DNA from: Actinomycetospora chibensis
Lineage (GTDB): Bacteria > Actinomycetota > Actinomycetes > Mycobacteriales > Pseudonocardiaceae
Length of the DNA: 64,000 nt
Assembly: GCF_028737215.1 (NCBI RefSeq)
Contig: NZ_JAQZAM010000004.1
Location: 186,001 to 250,000, forward strand
Direction: 5' to 3'
This document shows, piece after piece, positions 17,026-25,660 of this stretch. A program made the position numbers and the translations under genes. The notes below the pieces were generated by a model that ran no database searches, was not told where the DNA came from, and saw only the letters and a list, made by a program, of their open reading frames with translations. Positions within the stretch are counted from its first letter, which is position 1, and every line of letters starts with the position of its first letter.

Positions 17026-18108
17026 GTGCTCCCTGCATCACCCTCCTCGATCTCGACCCTGTCCCGCTACGGCTGGGACGACGCGTGGGAGCAGCTCGCT
17101 CTCGCGCACGACGGTGCCGGCCGGCTGCCGGGCCGCATCGCCCGCGTCGACCGCGGACGCGTCGACGTCCTCACCGACGGGGGCCGTGTGCGCGCCCGCT
17201 GCCCCGTCCCGCCCGCGGTGGGCGACTGGGTGCTCGTCGATCCCGGCGGCGATCCGGGCGGTGGTCCCGGCAGCGATCCCGGCCGGGCCCCGTCCGTGGC
17301 CGCCGTCCTGCCCCGTCGCACCGCCCTGGTGCGCGCCACCGTCTCGGGACGCTCCGAGGCCCAGGTGCTCGCGGCCAACGTCGACACCGTGCTCGTCACC
17401 GTGCCGTGCGAGGCCGGCGGGCGCACCGGTCGCGTGGAGCGACTGCTCGCCCTGGCCTGGGAGAGCGGGGCGACGCCGGTGGTCGTGCTGACCAAGACCG
17501 ACCGGCTCGACGCGGTCGCCGACGCCGTCGCCGAGCTCGCCCTCTCGGCGCCCGGCGTCGAGGTCCTGGCCGTCAGCGCCGTGACCGGCGACGGCCTGGA
17601 CGACGTGGCGGCGGCTGCGCGCGGCACCACGGTGCTCGTCGGCCCCTCGGGGGCCGGCAAGTCGACACTCGCCAACGCCCTGCTCGGCGAGGAGGCCCTG
17701 GCCGTCGGGGAGGTCCGCGCCTCCGACGGCAAGGGCCGCCACACGACGGTGCACCGGCAGCTCGTGCCCTTCGACGGCGGCGTCCTGGTCGACACGCCGG
17801 GCCTGCGGGCCGTGGGACTCGTCGACGCCGCCGAGGGCATCGACAAGGCGTTCACCGACGTCGTCGAGCTCGCCGACGGCTGCCGCTTCGCCGACTGCGC
17901 GCACGACCGCGAGCCCGGGTGCGCGGTGCGCGCGGCCGTGGAGCTCGGCACCCTGCCGGAACGCCGGTGGGAGGCCTACCGCAAGCTCCTGCGCGAGGAC
18001 GAGTGGGCGGCGGCGCGCACCGACGCCCGGCTCGCCGCCGAACGTCGGGGCCGGTCGAAGACGATCACCAAGGCCCAGCGCGCCGCCTACCGCCGGCGCG
18101 GTCGCTGA
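17026..18108 (+). CDS. rsgA: ribosome small subunit-dependent GTPase RsgA
   Basis: RsgA is a circularly permuted GTPase that checks 30S maturation. The 360-residue product has an OB-fold N-terminus, then G4 (VVVLTKTDR near residue 152), then G1 (VGPSGAGKST near 205) and G3 (VDTPGLR near 255) in the permuted order, and a zinc-binding C-terminus DGCRFADCAHDREPGC near 285-300. The Pro/Gly/Asp-rich loop around residues 75-90 is an insertion. GTG 17026 is chosen as it begins just before the conserved region; a start at 16963 is possible. A strong hairpin follows the stop. Confidence 0.88.
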   Translation: MLPASPSSISTLSRYGWDDAWEQLALAHDGAGRLPGRIARVDRGRVDVLTDGGRVRARCPVPPAVGDWVLVDPGGDPGGGPGSDPGRAPSVAAVLPRRTALVRATVSGRSEAQVLAANVDTVLVTVPCEAGGRTGRVERLLALAWESGATPVVVLTKTDRLDAVADAVAELALSAPGVEVLAVSAVTGDGLDDVAAAARGTTVLVGPSGAGKSTLANALLGEEALAVGEVRASDGKGRHTTVHRQLVPFDGGVLVDTPGLRAVGLVDAAEGIDKAFTDVVELADGCRFADCAHDREPGCAVRAAVELGTLPERRWEAYRKLLREDEWAAARTDARLAAERRGRSKTITKAQRAAYRRRGR

Positions 18109-18118
18109 GGGCGCGCGA

Positions 18119-18175
18119 GACGAACGAACGGCGCTTACGCTGCCTCGGAAGCAGCGAAAGCGCCGTTCGTTCGTC
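18119..18175. terminator. long bidirectional hairpin between rsgA and mrp
   Basis: Two 25-nt arms starting GACGAACGAACGGCGCTT pair at 24 of 25 positions around a 7-nt loop. It lies between convergent genes, 11 bp after the rsgA stop. There is no T-run, which is normal for high-GC actinomycetes. Confidence 0.85.
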
Positions 18176-18220
18176 CAGGGCGGGCGGCAACCGGCCGTAT
18201 CGAAGCGCCCGGTCGGCGGA

Positions 18221-19357
18221 CTACCGCCCCGCGGGCGAGATGTTCAGCGACATCCCCGCGAGCCCGCGGGAGCGCACCGACAGCTTCTCGGCGACGGCGC
18301 GCAGGGCGGCGCCGGCGGGTGACTCGGGCTGGGTGAGCACCAGCGGCATGCCGGCGTCGCCGCCCTCGCGCAGGCGCGTGTCGATCGGGATCTGGCCCAG
18401 CAGCGGGACGTTGCCGCCGACGGACTTGGCCAGCGAGTCGGCCACCTTCTGGCCGCCGCCGGAGCCGAAGAGGTCCATGCGGGACCCGTCGGGCATGTCC
18501 ATCCAGGACATGTTCTCGACGACGCCCGCGAGGCGCTGGCGGGTCTGCAGCGAGATCGCGCCGGCGCGCTCGGCGACCTCGGAGGCCGCCTGCTGCGGCG
18601 TGGTGACGACGAGCAGCTCGGCGCTCGGGATCAGCTGCGCGACGGAGATCGCGATGTCGCCGGTGCCCGGGGGCAGGTCGAGCAGCAGGATGTCGAGGTC
18701 GCCCCAGAACACGTCGGCGAGGAACTGCTGCAGCGCGCGGTGCAGCATCGGGCCACGCCACACCACGGGGGTGTTGCCCGGGGTGAACATGCCGATCGAG
18801 ATGACCTTCACGCCGTGGCTCTGCGGCGGGAGGATCATGTCGTCGACCTTGGTGGGCCGCTCCTCGGTGCCGAGCATGCGCGGCACGGAGTGCCCGTAGA
18901 TGTCCGCGTCGACCACGCCGACGGACAGGCCGCGGTCCGCCATGGCGGCCGCCAGGTTCACCGTCACCGACGACTTGCCGACGCCGCCCTTGCCCGACGC
19001 CACGGCGTAGACGCGCGTCAGCGAGCCCGGCTGGGCGAACGGGATGACCGGCTCGTCGGCGTCGCCGCGCACCGTCTTGCGGACCTCGCGGCGCTGCTCG
19101 TCGTTCATGACGTCGAGCTCGACCGACACCGCGGTGACACCGGAGACCGCCGACACCGCCGTGGTCACCCGCGAGGTGATGGTGTCCTTCATCGGGCAGC
19201 CGGCGACGGTCAGGTAGACAGCCACCTCGACCTTGCCGTGGTCGAGGACACGGATGTCCTTGACCATGCCCAGCTCGGTGATCGGCTTGTGGATCTCGGG
19301 ATCCTCGACGCCGGCCAGTGCGGCCCGGATCGCGTCGACGGACGGTGCTTCGGCCAT
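18221..19357 (-). CDS. mrp: Mrp/ApbC family P-loop iron-sulfur carrier ATPase
   Basis: A 378-residue protein with an N-terminal MIP18/DUF59 domain (residues 1-95, with VAGCPMKDTI) and a ParA-like ATPase domain whose deviant Walker A GKGGVGKSSVTVNLA is near residue 118. Near 270-300 are the conserved NMSWM and DLFGSGGG segments; the CxxC pair of some Mrp proteins is not evident. It probably loads Fe-S clusters on apo-proteins. ATG 19357 is supported by GAGAAGGG upstream. The following genes DUF1003 and MgtE/CBS repeat the mycobacterial order. Confidence 0.88.
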   Translation of the reverse strand: MAEAPSVDAIRAALAGVEDPEIHKPITELGMVKDIRVLDHGKVEVAVYLTVAGCPMKDTITSRVTTAVSAVSGVTAVSVELDVMNDEQRREVRKTVRGDADEPVIPFAQPGSLTRVYAVASGKGGVGKSSVTVNLAAAMADRGLSVGVVDADIYGHSVPRMLGTEERPTKVDDMILPPQSHGVKVISIGMFTPGNTPVVWRGPMLHRALQQFLADVFWGDLDILLLDLPPGTGDIAISVAQLIPSAELLVVTTPQQAASEVAERAGAISLQTRQRLAGVVENMSWMDMPDGSRMDLFGSGGGQKVADSLAKSVGGNVPLLGQIPIDTRLREGGDAGMPLVLTQPESPAGAALRAVAEKLSVRSRGLAGMSLNISPAGR

Positions 19358-19548
19358 CGGACCCTTCTCGACTTCTCGGACGTGGGGGTCCCGGGGGAGT
19401 GCCCTGCGTCGGGACCGGGGGCGGAGGCTGCGTCGGGCTCTCTCGAGCGCGCCCAGCCCCCGTCGGCTCACCGCCATGCTACGTGCCGGTCCGGTTCGCG
19501 CTGTCCGGGCCGGGCGCGTCCCACGTCACCCCCGGGTCACCGCTGAAG

Positions 19549-20193
19549 TCAGCGGCCGTTGCTGTGCGGTCCGCCGTCGGTGCTCGAGGCCCGTTCTGAC
19601 GTCCGCTCCAGAGCCCGGACGAGCGCCTGCTCGACGACGGCGCCCAGCTGCCGGTCGACGGCCCGGTCGACGGCCTTCGTGACCGCCTTCTCCAGGGCCT
19701 TGTCGCTCCTGCCGCCGCGGTCGTCGCGCCCGTCCCGGCCGCCGCGCACCTGCTCGAGCTCGCCGCGCAGGTAGTCGCGGGTGACGACCTCGCCGAGCTG
19801 CAGGCGCATCGACGCCAGCTCGCGGGCCAGGTACTCGGTCTCGGCGGAGAGCCGGCCCGCCCGCGTGCGGTCCTCCTCGAGGGAGACGCGGTCGCGGTCG
19901 TCCTGGCGGTTCTGCGCCAGCAGGATCAGCGGCGCGGCGTACGCGGCCTGGGTGGAGAACGCGAGGTTGAGCAGGATGAAGGGGTAGGGGTCCCACTGCA
20001 GGCTGATCGCGAAGACGTTCAGCGTGATCCAGATCAGCACGATCACCGACTGCCACAGCAGGAACGTCCCGGTGCCCAGGAACCGGGCGAGGCGCTCCGC
20101 GACCTTGGCGAACCACTCCGCGTCCACGCCGAGGCGCAGGCGGCGCGTGCCGGCGGGCTGGTCGAGGCGCCGGCGGGTGCTGGGCTCAGGCAT
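19549..20193 (-). CDS. DUF1003 membrane protein
   Basis: A 214-residue protein with two close membrane helices: LGTGTFLLWQSVIVLIWITL (about residues 40-60) and YPFILLNLAFSTQAAYAAPLIL (about 70-92), then QNRQDDRDR, the signature of DUF1003. The rest is a charged coiled helix (residues 100-150) and a disordered tail. Function is unknown. Its start overlaps the end of the MgtE/CBS gene, so the two are co-transcribed and perhaps functionally linked in cation homeostasis, an inference from conserved neighbourhood. GTG 20202 is an alternative start. Confidence 0.85.
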   Translation of the reverse strand: MPEPSTRRRLDQPAGTRRLRLGVDAEWFAKVAERLARFLGTGTFLLWQSVIVLIWITLNVFAISLQWDPYPFILLNLAFSTQAAYAAPLILLAQNRQDDRDRVSLEEDRTRAGRLSAETEYLARELASMRLQLGEVVTRDYLRGELEQVRGGRDGRDDRGGRSDKALEKAVTKAVDRAVDRQLGAVVEQALVRALERTSERASSTDGGPHSNGR

Positions 20194-21460
20194 GGCCGCC
20201 ACCCCGCGCGGCCGGTTCCGGGTCGGGGTGCGAGCGCCAGTCCTCGGGGAGCAGGTGGTCGAGGACGTCGTCGACGGTCACCGCCCCGACGAGGTGTCCC
20301 GCCTCGTCGATGACGGGGCCGCAGACGAGGTTGTACGTCGCGAAGTACCGGGTCACCTCGGCCAGCGACGCCTCGGGCCCCAGCCGGGTGAGCTCGGAGT
20401 CGAGCACGCCCGCCACCAGGTCCGACGGGGCCTCGCGCAGCAGTCGCTGGGCGTGCACGCAGCCCAGGTAGCGGCCGGTGGGGGTGGCCGACGGCGGCCG
20501 GGCGACGAACACCATCGAGGCCAGCGCCGGGGTGATGTCGGGGTTGCGGACGTGGGCGAGCGCCTCCGCGATCGTCGCCCCGGGCGCGAGGACGATCGGC
20601 TCCGGCGTCATGAGCCCGCCCGCGGTGTTCGACGAGTACGTCAGCAGGCGGCGGACCGGCTCGGACTCCTCGGGCTCCATGAGGCCGAGGAGCTCCTCGG
20701 ACTCGGCGCCGGGCAGGTCGGCGAGCAGGTCGGCGGCGTCGTCGGGGTCCATCTCCTCGAGGACGTCGGCGGCGCGGTCGGTGGTGAGGTGGCGCAGGAG
20801 GTCCTGCTGCTCGGAGGACGGCAGCTCCTCGAGCACGTCGGCCAGCCGGTCGTCGCCGAGCCCGTCCGCGACGTCGTGGCGGCGCCGCTGCGGGAGGTCC
20901 ATCAGTGCGTGGGCGATGTCCGCGGGGCGCATGTCCTCGAACGTGGCCAGCAGCTGCTCGGTGCCCTGCCCGGACTCCGAGAGCGACAGGCCCGAGACGG
21001 CGGCCCAGGGCAGCACCTGCACCGGGCCCCGCCGTCCGAGCCGTCCGACGAGCTCGCGCACCGCCAGGCGCGTGACCAGCCAGTCGCGGCTGCGCTGGTG
21101 CTCCATGAGGACGTCGACGACCTGGGCATCGGCGTCGTGGTCGACCACGCGCACCCGGGCGTCGAGCATCTCGCCGACGACGAGCACCTCGTTGGGGCGC
21201 TGGGCGAACGCGCGGAGGTTGACCTGCCCGGTGGCCAGCGTGACCGCGGCGGCGTCGACGGCGGTGACCCGCAGCATCGGCACGAAGATGCGGCGCCGCG
21301 AGCCGACGCCGACCACCAGCCCGAGCACGCGCGGCGGCCGCGGACCCACGGCCACCGCGCACACCGCGTCGCGCACACGGCCGATCCGTTCGCCGTCCGG
21401 TCCGAGGACGGGTAGCCCGACCATGCGGGCGACGAACACCCTGCTCATGGCGGTAGTCAC
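20186..21460 (-). CDS. MgtE N-domain and CBS-domain protein, without transport domain
   Basis: The 424-residue protein has a PRC-barrel-like N-terminus (VGLPVLGPDGERIGRVRD), a second similar part, an MgtE_N helical superhelix around residues 170-290 (repeated DVLEELP, DVLEEMDPDDAADLLADLP) and a CBS pair at about 290-410. There are no membrane helices, so this is the cytosolic sensing half of MgtE alone. It probably regulates a partner, perhaps the neighbouring DUF1003 membrane protein or CorA. The GTG 21460 start is supported by TAGCCT and a 6-nt spacer. Confidence 0.85.
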   Translation of the reverse strand: MTTAMSRVFVARMVGLPVLGPDGERIGRVRDAVCAVAVGPRPPRVLGLVVGVGSRRRIFVPMLRVTAVDAAAVTLATGQVNLRAFAQRPNEVLVVGEMLDARVRVVDHDADAQVVDVLMEHQRSRDWLVTRLAVRELVGRLGRRGPVQVLPWAAVSGLSLSESGQGTEQLLATFEDMRPADIAHALMDLPQRRRHDVADGLGDDRLADVLEELPSSEQQDLLRHLTTDRAADVLEEMDPDDAADLLADLPGAESEELLGLMEPEESEPVRRLLTYSSNTAGGLMTPEPIVLAPGATIAEALAHVRNPDITPALASMVFVARPPSATPTGRYLGCVHAQRLLREAPSDLVAGVLDSELTRLGPEASLAEVTRYFATYNLVCGPVIDEAGHLVGAVTVDDVLDHLLPEDWRSHPDPEPAARGGGHA

Positions 21461-21466
21461 CGGAGC

Positions 21467-21472
21467 AGGCTA
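21467..21472 (-). promoter_or_regulatory. -10 hexamer TAGCCT of MgtE/CBS gene
   Basis: On the minus strand TAGCCT is followed by GCTCCG and GTG 21460, a leaderless layout. Confidence 0.45.
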
Positions 21473-21537
21473 ACGGTCGGGACCTGCGGCGGGCTGTATC
21501 GAGTCGGATCCGCGCACGGGTGAGAGGGTCGCCACCT

Positions 21538-21576
21538 CGGCCGATGCTGCGCCGTGGCGCGTGTCAGCATCGGCCG
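21538..21576 (+). promoter_or_regulatory. 12-bp perfect hairpin in the leader of the CoA lyase gene
   Basis: CGGCCGATGCTG and CAGCATCGGCCG form a perfect 12-bp stem around a 15-nt loop that itself contains GCGCC/GGCGC. It ends 31 nt before the GTG start and leaves the ribosome site ATGGAGG free. It could be an operator or an RNA element. Confidence 0.5.
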
Positions 21577-21607
21577 CCAGTCACGTGGACATGGAGGTCA
21601 GCTACTC

Positions 21608-22567
21608 GTGAGTGTCGAGAACCGCCCCCGCCGGTCGTGTCTGGCGGTGCCCGGGTCGAGCCAGAAGTTCATCGACAAGGCCCGGACGCTGCCCGCCGAC
21701 CAGATCTTCCTGGACCTCGAGGACGCCTGCGCCCCGCTGGCGAAGCCCGAGGCCCGCAAGACGATCGTGGCCGCGCTGAACGAGGGCGGCTGGGAGGGCA
21801 AGACGCGCGTCGTGCGCGTCAACGACTGGACCACCGAGTGGACCTACCGCGACGTCACCGAGGTCGTGGAGGGCGCCGGGGCCAACCTCGACGCGATCAT
21901 GCTGCCGAAGGTGCAGAACGCCGAGCAGGTCCACGCGCTGGACTTCCTGCTCACCCAGATCGAGAAGACCATGGGCTACGAGGTCGGCAGGATCGGCATC
22001 GAGGCCCAGATCGAGAACGCGATGGGCCTGACCAACGTCAACGCCATCGCCGCCGCCTCGCCGCGCAACGAGACCATCATCTTCGGCCCGGCCGACTTCA
22101 TGGCCTCGATCAACATGAAGTCGCTGGTGGTCGGCGAGCAGCCCCCCGGCTACGACGTGGGCGACGCCTACCACTACATCCTCATGCAGATCCTCATGGC
22201 GGCCCGCGCCTACGACCTGCAGGCGATCGACGGCCCGTACCTGCAGATCCGCGACGTCGACGGCTTCCGCCGCGTCGCGGGCCGGTCGGCCGCGCTGGGC
22301 TTCGACGGCAAGTGGGTGCTGCACCCCGGCCAGATCGACGCCGCCAACGAGGTCTTCTCGCCCGACCAGGACGACTACGACCACGCCGAGAACATCCTCG
22401 ACGCCTACGAGTACTTCACCTCCGAGGCCGGCGGGAAGAAGGGCTCGGCGATGATCGGCGACGAGATGATCGACGAGGCCTCCCGCAAGATGGCCCTCGT
22501 CATCGCGGGCAAGGGCCGCGCCGCCGGGATGACCCGCGGCGAGCGCTGGACGCCGCCGGAGTCGTGA
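21608..22567 (+). CDS. HpcH/HpaI-type beta-hydroxyacyl-CoA lyase (Mcl/CitE-like)
   Basis: A 319-residue TIM-barrel lyase resembling L-malyl-CoA/beta-methylmalyl-CoA lyase and CitE-like citramalyl-CoA lyase. Visible are RSCLAVPGSSQKFIDKA near residue 9, FLDLEDACAPLAKPEAR near 34 (acidic metal site), RVNDWTTEWTYRDV near 70, AIMLPKVQNAEQV near 95 and IEAQIENAMGL near 130, with KWVLHPGQIDAANEVFSP near 235. It splits or forms a C-C bond in a hydroxyacyl-CoA; the exact substrate is uncertain. An acyl-CoA dehydrogenase follows, and a MaoC hydratase lies 3.4 kb on, the trio known from itaconate/leucine or methylaspartate-type routes. GTG 21608 follows ATGGAGG. Confidence 0.82.
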   Translation: MSVENRPRRSCLAVPGSSQKFIDKARTLPADQIFLDLEDACAPLAKPEARKTIVAALNEGGWEGKTRVVRVNDWTTEWTYRDVTEVVEGAGANLDAIMLPKVQNAEQVHALDFLLTQIEKTMGYEVGRIGIEAQIENAMGLTNVNAIAAASPRNETIIFGPADFMASINMKSLVVGEQPPGYDVGDAYHYILMQILMAARAYDLQAIDGPYLQIRDVDGFRRVAGRSAALGFDGKWVLHPGQIDAANEVFSPDQDDYDHAENILDAYEYFTSEAGGKKGSAMIGDEMIDEASRKMALVIAGKGRAAGMTRGERWTPPES

Positions 22568-22584
22568 GCCGTCGCCCGCTTCTT

Positions 22585-22642
22585 CGCGCGAAGGGCACCT
22601 TCAGCCGGACAGAGCGGCGAGAGGCGCCCTTCGCCGGAACGG
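22585..22642. repeat. 58-bp imperfect palindromic element, copy 2
   Basis: Copy of the element at 1398-1455 (52/58 identical). Here GCGAAGGGC pairs perfectly with GCCCTTCGC and the stem continues with CCT/AGG and GCCG/CGGC. It lies between two co-directional genes, so it may end or attenuate transcription. Confidence 0.6.
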
Positions 22643-22690
22643 ATCGACGGCATACTGGCCGGTAACCACTCACGAGCAGGAGCACGACGC

Positions 22691-23884
22691 ATGGCACGCC
22701 TCGCCCAGACCGCCGGTCTCACCGATGTGCAGCAGGAGATCCTGTCGACCGTCCGCGACTTCGTGGACAAGGAGATCATCCCGCACGCGCAGCAGCTCGA
22801 GCACGAGGACGTCTACCCGCAGGACATCGTCGACGGGATGAAGGAGATGGGCCTGTTCGGGCTCATGATCCCGGAGGAGTACGACGGTCTGGGCGAGTCG
22901 CTGCTGACCTACGCGCTCGTCGTCGAGCAGATCGCCCGCGGGTGGATGAGCGTCTCGGGCGTCATCAACACCCACTTCATCGTCGCCTACATGCTGCGCC
23001 AGCACGGCACCGCCGAGCAGAAGGCGCACTACCTGCCGAAGATGGCGACCGGCGAGATCACCGGCTCGTTCTCGATGTCCGAGCCCGACCTCGGCTCCGA
23101 CGTCGCCGCGATCAAGACCAGCGCGAAGGTCGACGGGGACGACTACGTCGTCAACGGCGCGAAGATGTGGCTGACCAACGGTGGCTCGTCGAACCTCACC
23201 GCGGTGCTGGTCAAGACCGACGAGGGCGCCGAGAAGCCCTACCAGAACCTGACGACGCTGCTGGTCGACAAGCCCCGCGGTTTCGGGAAGGTCGCCGAGG
23301 GGCTCTCGATCCCCGGCAAGATCGACAAGATGGGCTACAAGGGCGTCGACACCACCGAGATGGTGTTCGACGGCCACCGCATCCCGCAGAGCCAGGTGCT
23401 GGGCAACGCGCCCGGCAAGGGCTTCGCGCAGATGATGGACGGCGTCGAGGTCGGCCGCGTCAACGTCGCCGCCCGCGCCTGCGGCATCGCGATCCGCGCC
23501 TTCGAGCTCGGCATCGAGTACGCCCAGCAGCGCTCCACCTTCGGCAAGCCGATCGCCCAGCACCAGGCCATCGCCTTCAAGCTCGCCGAGATGGCCACCA
23601 AGGTCGAGGCCGCGCACCACATGATGGTCAACGCCGCCAGCCTCAAGGACCGCGGCGAGCGCAACGACGTCGAGGCCGGGATGGCCAAGATGCTCGCCTC
23701 CGAGTACTGCAAGGAGGTCACCGAGGAGTCGTTCCGCATCCACGGCGGCTACGGCTACTCGAAGGAGTACGAGATCGAGCGCCTCATGCGCGAGGCGCCG
23801 TTCCTGCTCATCGGCGAGGGCACCTCGGAGATCCAGAAGACGATCATCAGCCGCGGCCTGCTCAAGGACTACAAGCTGCGCTGA
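22691..23884 (+). CDS. acyl-CoA dehydrogenase
   Basis: A 397-residue FAD enzyme that oxidises an acyl-CoA to the enoyl-CoA. It shows FSMSEPDLGSDVAAIKT near residue 130, MWLTNGGSSNLTAVLVKTD near 160, TFGKPIAQHQAIAFKLAEM near 283 and RIHGGYGYSKEYEIER near 348, with the C-terminal LLIGEGTSEIQK placing the catalytic Glu near 377. Substrate chain length cannot be read. ATG 22691 follows GCAGGAGC. It is separated from the lyase gene by a palindromic repeat and followed by a strong hairpin. Confidence 0.92.
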   Translation: MARLAQTAGLTDVQQEILSTVRDFVDKEIIPHAQQLEHEDVYPQDIVDGMKEMGLFGLMIPEEYDGLGESLLTYALVVEQIARGWMSVSGVINTHFIVAYMLRQHGTAEQKAHYLPKMATGEITGSFSMSEPDLGSDVAAIKTSAKVDGDDYVVNGAKMWLTNGGSSNLTAVLVKTDEGAEKPYQNLTTLLVDKPRGFGKVAEGLSIPGKIDKMGYKGVDTTEMVFDGHRIPQSQVLGNAPGKGFAQMMDGVEVGRVNVAARACGIAIRAFELGIEYAQQRSTFGKPIAQHQAIAFKLAEMATKVEAAHHMMVNAASLKDRGERNDVEAGMAKMLASEYCKEVTEESFRIHGGYGYSKEYEIERLMREAPFLLIGEGTSEIQKTIISRGLLKDYKLR

Positions 23885-23929
23885 TCACCCCGCTGGACCG
23901 ATCGGCGGTACCGTTTCGTGTCACAACGC

Positions 23930-23957
23930 ACCCGGCCCGGGCACTCCCGGGCCGGGT
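23930..23957 (+). terminator. perfect 12-bp GC hairpin after acyl-CoA dehydrogenase
   Basis: ACCCGGCCCGGG pairs with CCCGGGCCGGGT around the 4-nt loop CACT. It lies 46 nt after the stop codon. No T-run follows. Confidence 0.75.
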
Positions 23958-24009
23958 GGTCCGTTGACGGGATGAAGGACCGTATGCGAGGGACAGCGAG
24001 GGAAGAGTC

Positions 24010-24528
24010 GTGACTGCGCCGTTCACCGGGAACCGCCCCGGCGCCCAGCCCGGGCTGCCGAACCTCCCCGAGCCGCCGTCGGGCTGGCCCGTGGGCTCCT
24101 ACGCCAAGTACGAGGAGGCCCAGCGCGCCGTCGACCACCTCGCGGACAACGAGTTCCCCGTTGCCGACGTGACCATCGTCGGCGTCGACCTCATGCTCGT
24201 CGAGCGGGTCATCGGCCGCCTGACCTGGGGCCGCGTGCTGCTCACCGGCGCCGCGTCCGGTGCCTGGCTGGGTCTGTTCGTCGGCCTGGTGCTCTCGCTG
24301 CTCGCGCCCGTCGGCAGCGGGTTCGGGTCGATCCTCACCGGCCTCGTCATCGGCATCATCTTCGGCGTCGTGTCCGGGGCGATCACCTACGGCGCCTCCC
24401 GCGGCCGGCGGGACTTCACGTCGCAGAGCCAGATCGTGGCCGGGCGCTACGACGTCCTCTGCCAGCCCCGCAACGCCGAGAAGGCCCGGGACATGCTGAG
24501 CAAGCTGGCGCTGGGCACCGACACCTGA
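24010..24528 (+). CDS. general stress protein 17M-like membrane protein
   Basis: A 172-residue protein with the N-terminal general-stress domain GSYAKYEEAQRAVDHLADNEFPVADVTIVG (residues about 28-57) followed by two glycine-rich membrane helices (about 78-100 and 103-128) and a short soluble tail. It matches the Rv1234-like family, whose role is unknown. GTG 24010 follows GAGGGAAGAG. It is convergent with corA, with only 16 bp between the stops. Confidence 0.82.
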   Translation: MTAPFTGNRPGAQPGLPNLPEPPSGWPVGSYAKYEEAQRAVDHLADNEFPVADVTIVGVDLMLVERVIGRLTWGRVLLTGAASGAWLGLFVGLVLSLLAPVGSGFGSILTGLVIGIIFGVVSGAITYGASRGRRDFTSQSQIVAGRYDVLCQPRNAEKARDMLSKLALGTDT

Positions 24529-24544
24529 TCGACGGAGCGAGGGC

Positions 24545-25660
24545 TCACAGCCAGCGGTTGCGGCGGAAGGTCCGCCAGAGCACCGCGCAGATGGTGAGGA
24601 TCACGAGGATCACCGCGGGGTAGCCGAACTCCCAGTGCAGCTCGGGCATGTAGTCGAAGTTCATGCCGTAGATGCCGGCGAGCATCGTCGGCACCGCGAG
24701 CAGGGCGGCGTAGGCGGTGATCTTGCGCATGTCGTTGTTCTGGCGCAGGGTGATCTTCGCGAGGACGGCGTCGACGAGGGTGGTGAGCAGCTCGTCGAAG
24801 GATGCGACGCGCTCGGCCACCGTCGCGAGGTGGTCGTCGACGTCGCGGAAGTAGCTGCGGACCTCCGACGGCACCAGGGGCGAGTAGCCCTCGGTGAGCC
24901 GGCGCATGGGCGTCACCAGCGGTGTCACCGCGCGCCGCAGCTCGAGGACCTCGCGCTTCATCAGGTAGATCTGCTCGGCGCCGACCTCGCTGTAGGGCGC
25001 GAAGACCTCGGTCTCCATGACGTCGATGTCGCCCTCGACGCCGTGCGCGACCTCGAGGTAGGCGTCGACGATGTGGTCGGCGACGGCGTGCAGCACGACC
25101 GCCGGGCCCTGCGCGAGGTGCTCGGGGTCGGACTCGAGCAGGTGCCGGACGCGGCGCAGACCGGAGTGCTGGCCGTGGCGGACGGTGACGACGAAGTCGC
25201 GGCCCAGGAAGACCATGAGCTCGCCCGACTCGACGATCTCGTTGGCCGTCGTGGGCGACGCGTGTGCGACGTAGCGCATGGTCTTGAACACCGAGAACAA
25301 CATGTCGTCCCCGCCGCCCGGCGCTCCGCTGAAGCGCTCGATCTTCGGTCGCTGGTGCGCGTGCACCGCGTCCTCGACGGCCAGCGGGTGCAGCCCGAAG
25401 ACCTCGGCGATGTCGGTGATCTGCTCGGCGTCGGGCTCGTGCAGGCCGATCCAGACGAAGCCCTCCTCGCGCCGGCGGACCTCGGCGATCGCCTCGCGGT
25501 GGGTCCACCGGCCCTCGAGCCGCTTGCCGTCGACGTACACCGCGCAGTCGACGACGAAGGCGGACAGGGGCACGTGGGGCACACGCGGGTCCTGGGTGCG
25601 GGGACGGCCGGGGCGGATCACGCGAGAACCGGCGTTGCGCAGCGTGGGCAGGCTGGGCAT
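24545..25660 (-). CDS. corA: CorA family magnesium/cobalt transporter
   Basis: The 371-residue product has a large cytosolic domain and two C-terminal membrane helices, with the pore-signature YGMNF between them (about residue 325) followed by MPELHWEFGYP. This is the standard CorA pentamer layout for Mg2+ uptake. ATG 25660 is chosen because it has the ribosome site CCGGAGGTCCCC; an upstream start adds 60 low-complexity residues. The preceding 297 bp gap may hold a structured leader. The MgtE/CBS gene nearby supports a magnesium theme. Confidence 0.9.
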   Translation of the reverse strand: MPSLPTLRNAGSRVIRPGRPRTQDPRVPHVPLSAFVVDCAVYVDGKRLEGRWTHREAIAEVRRREEGFVWIGLHEPDAEQITDIAEVFGLHPLAVEDAVHAHQRPKIERFSGAPGGGDDMLFSVFKTMRYVAHASPTTANEIVESGELMVFLGRDFVVTVRHGQHSGLRRVRHLLESDPEHLAQGPAVVLHAVADHIVDAYLEVAHGVEGDIDVMETEVFAPYSEVGAEQIYLMKREVLELRRAVTPLVTPMRRLTEGYSPLVPSEVRSYFRDVDDHLATVAERVASFDELLTTLVDAVLAKITLRQNNDMRKITAYAALLAVPTMLAGIYGMNFDYMPELHWEFGYPAVILVILTICAVLWRTFRRNRWL

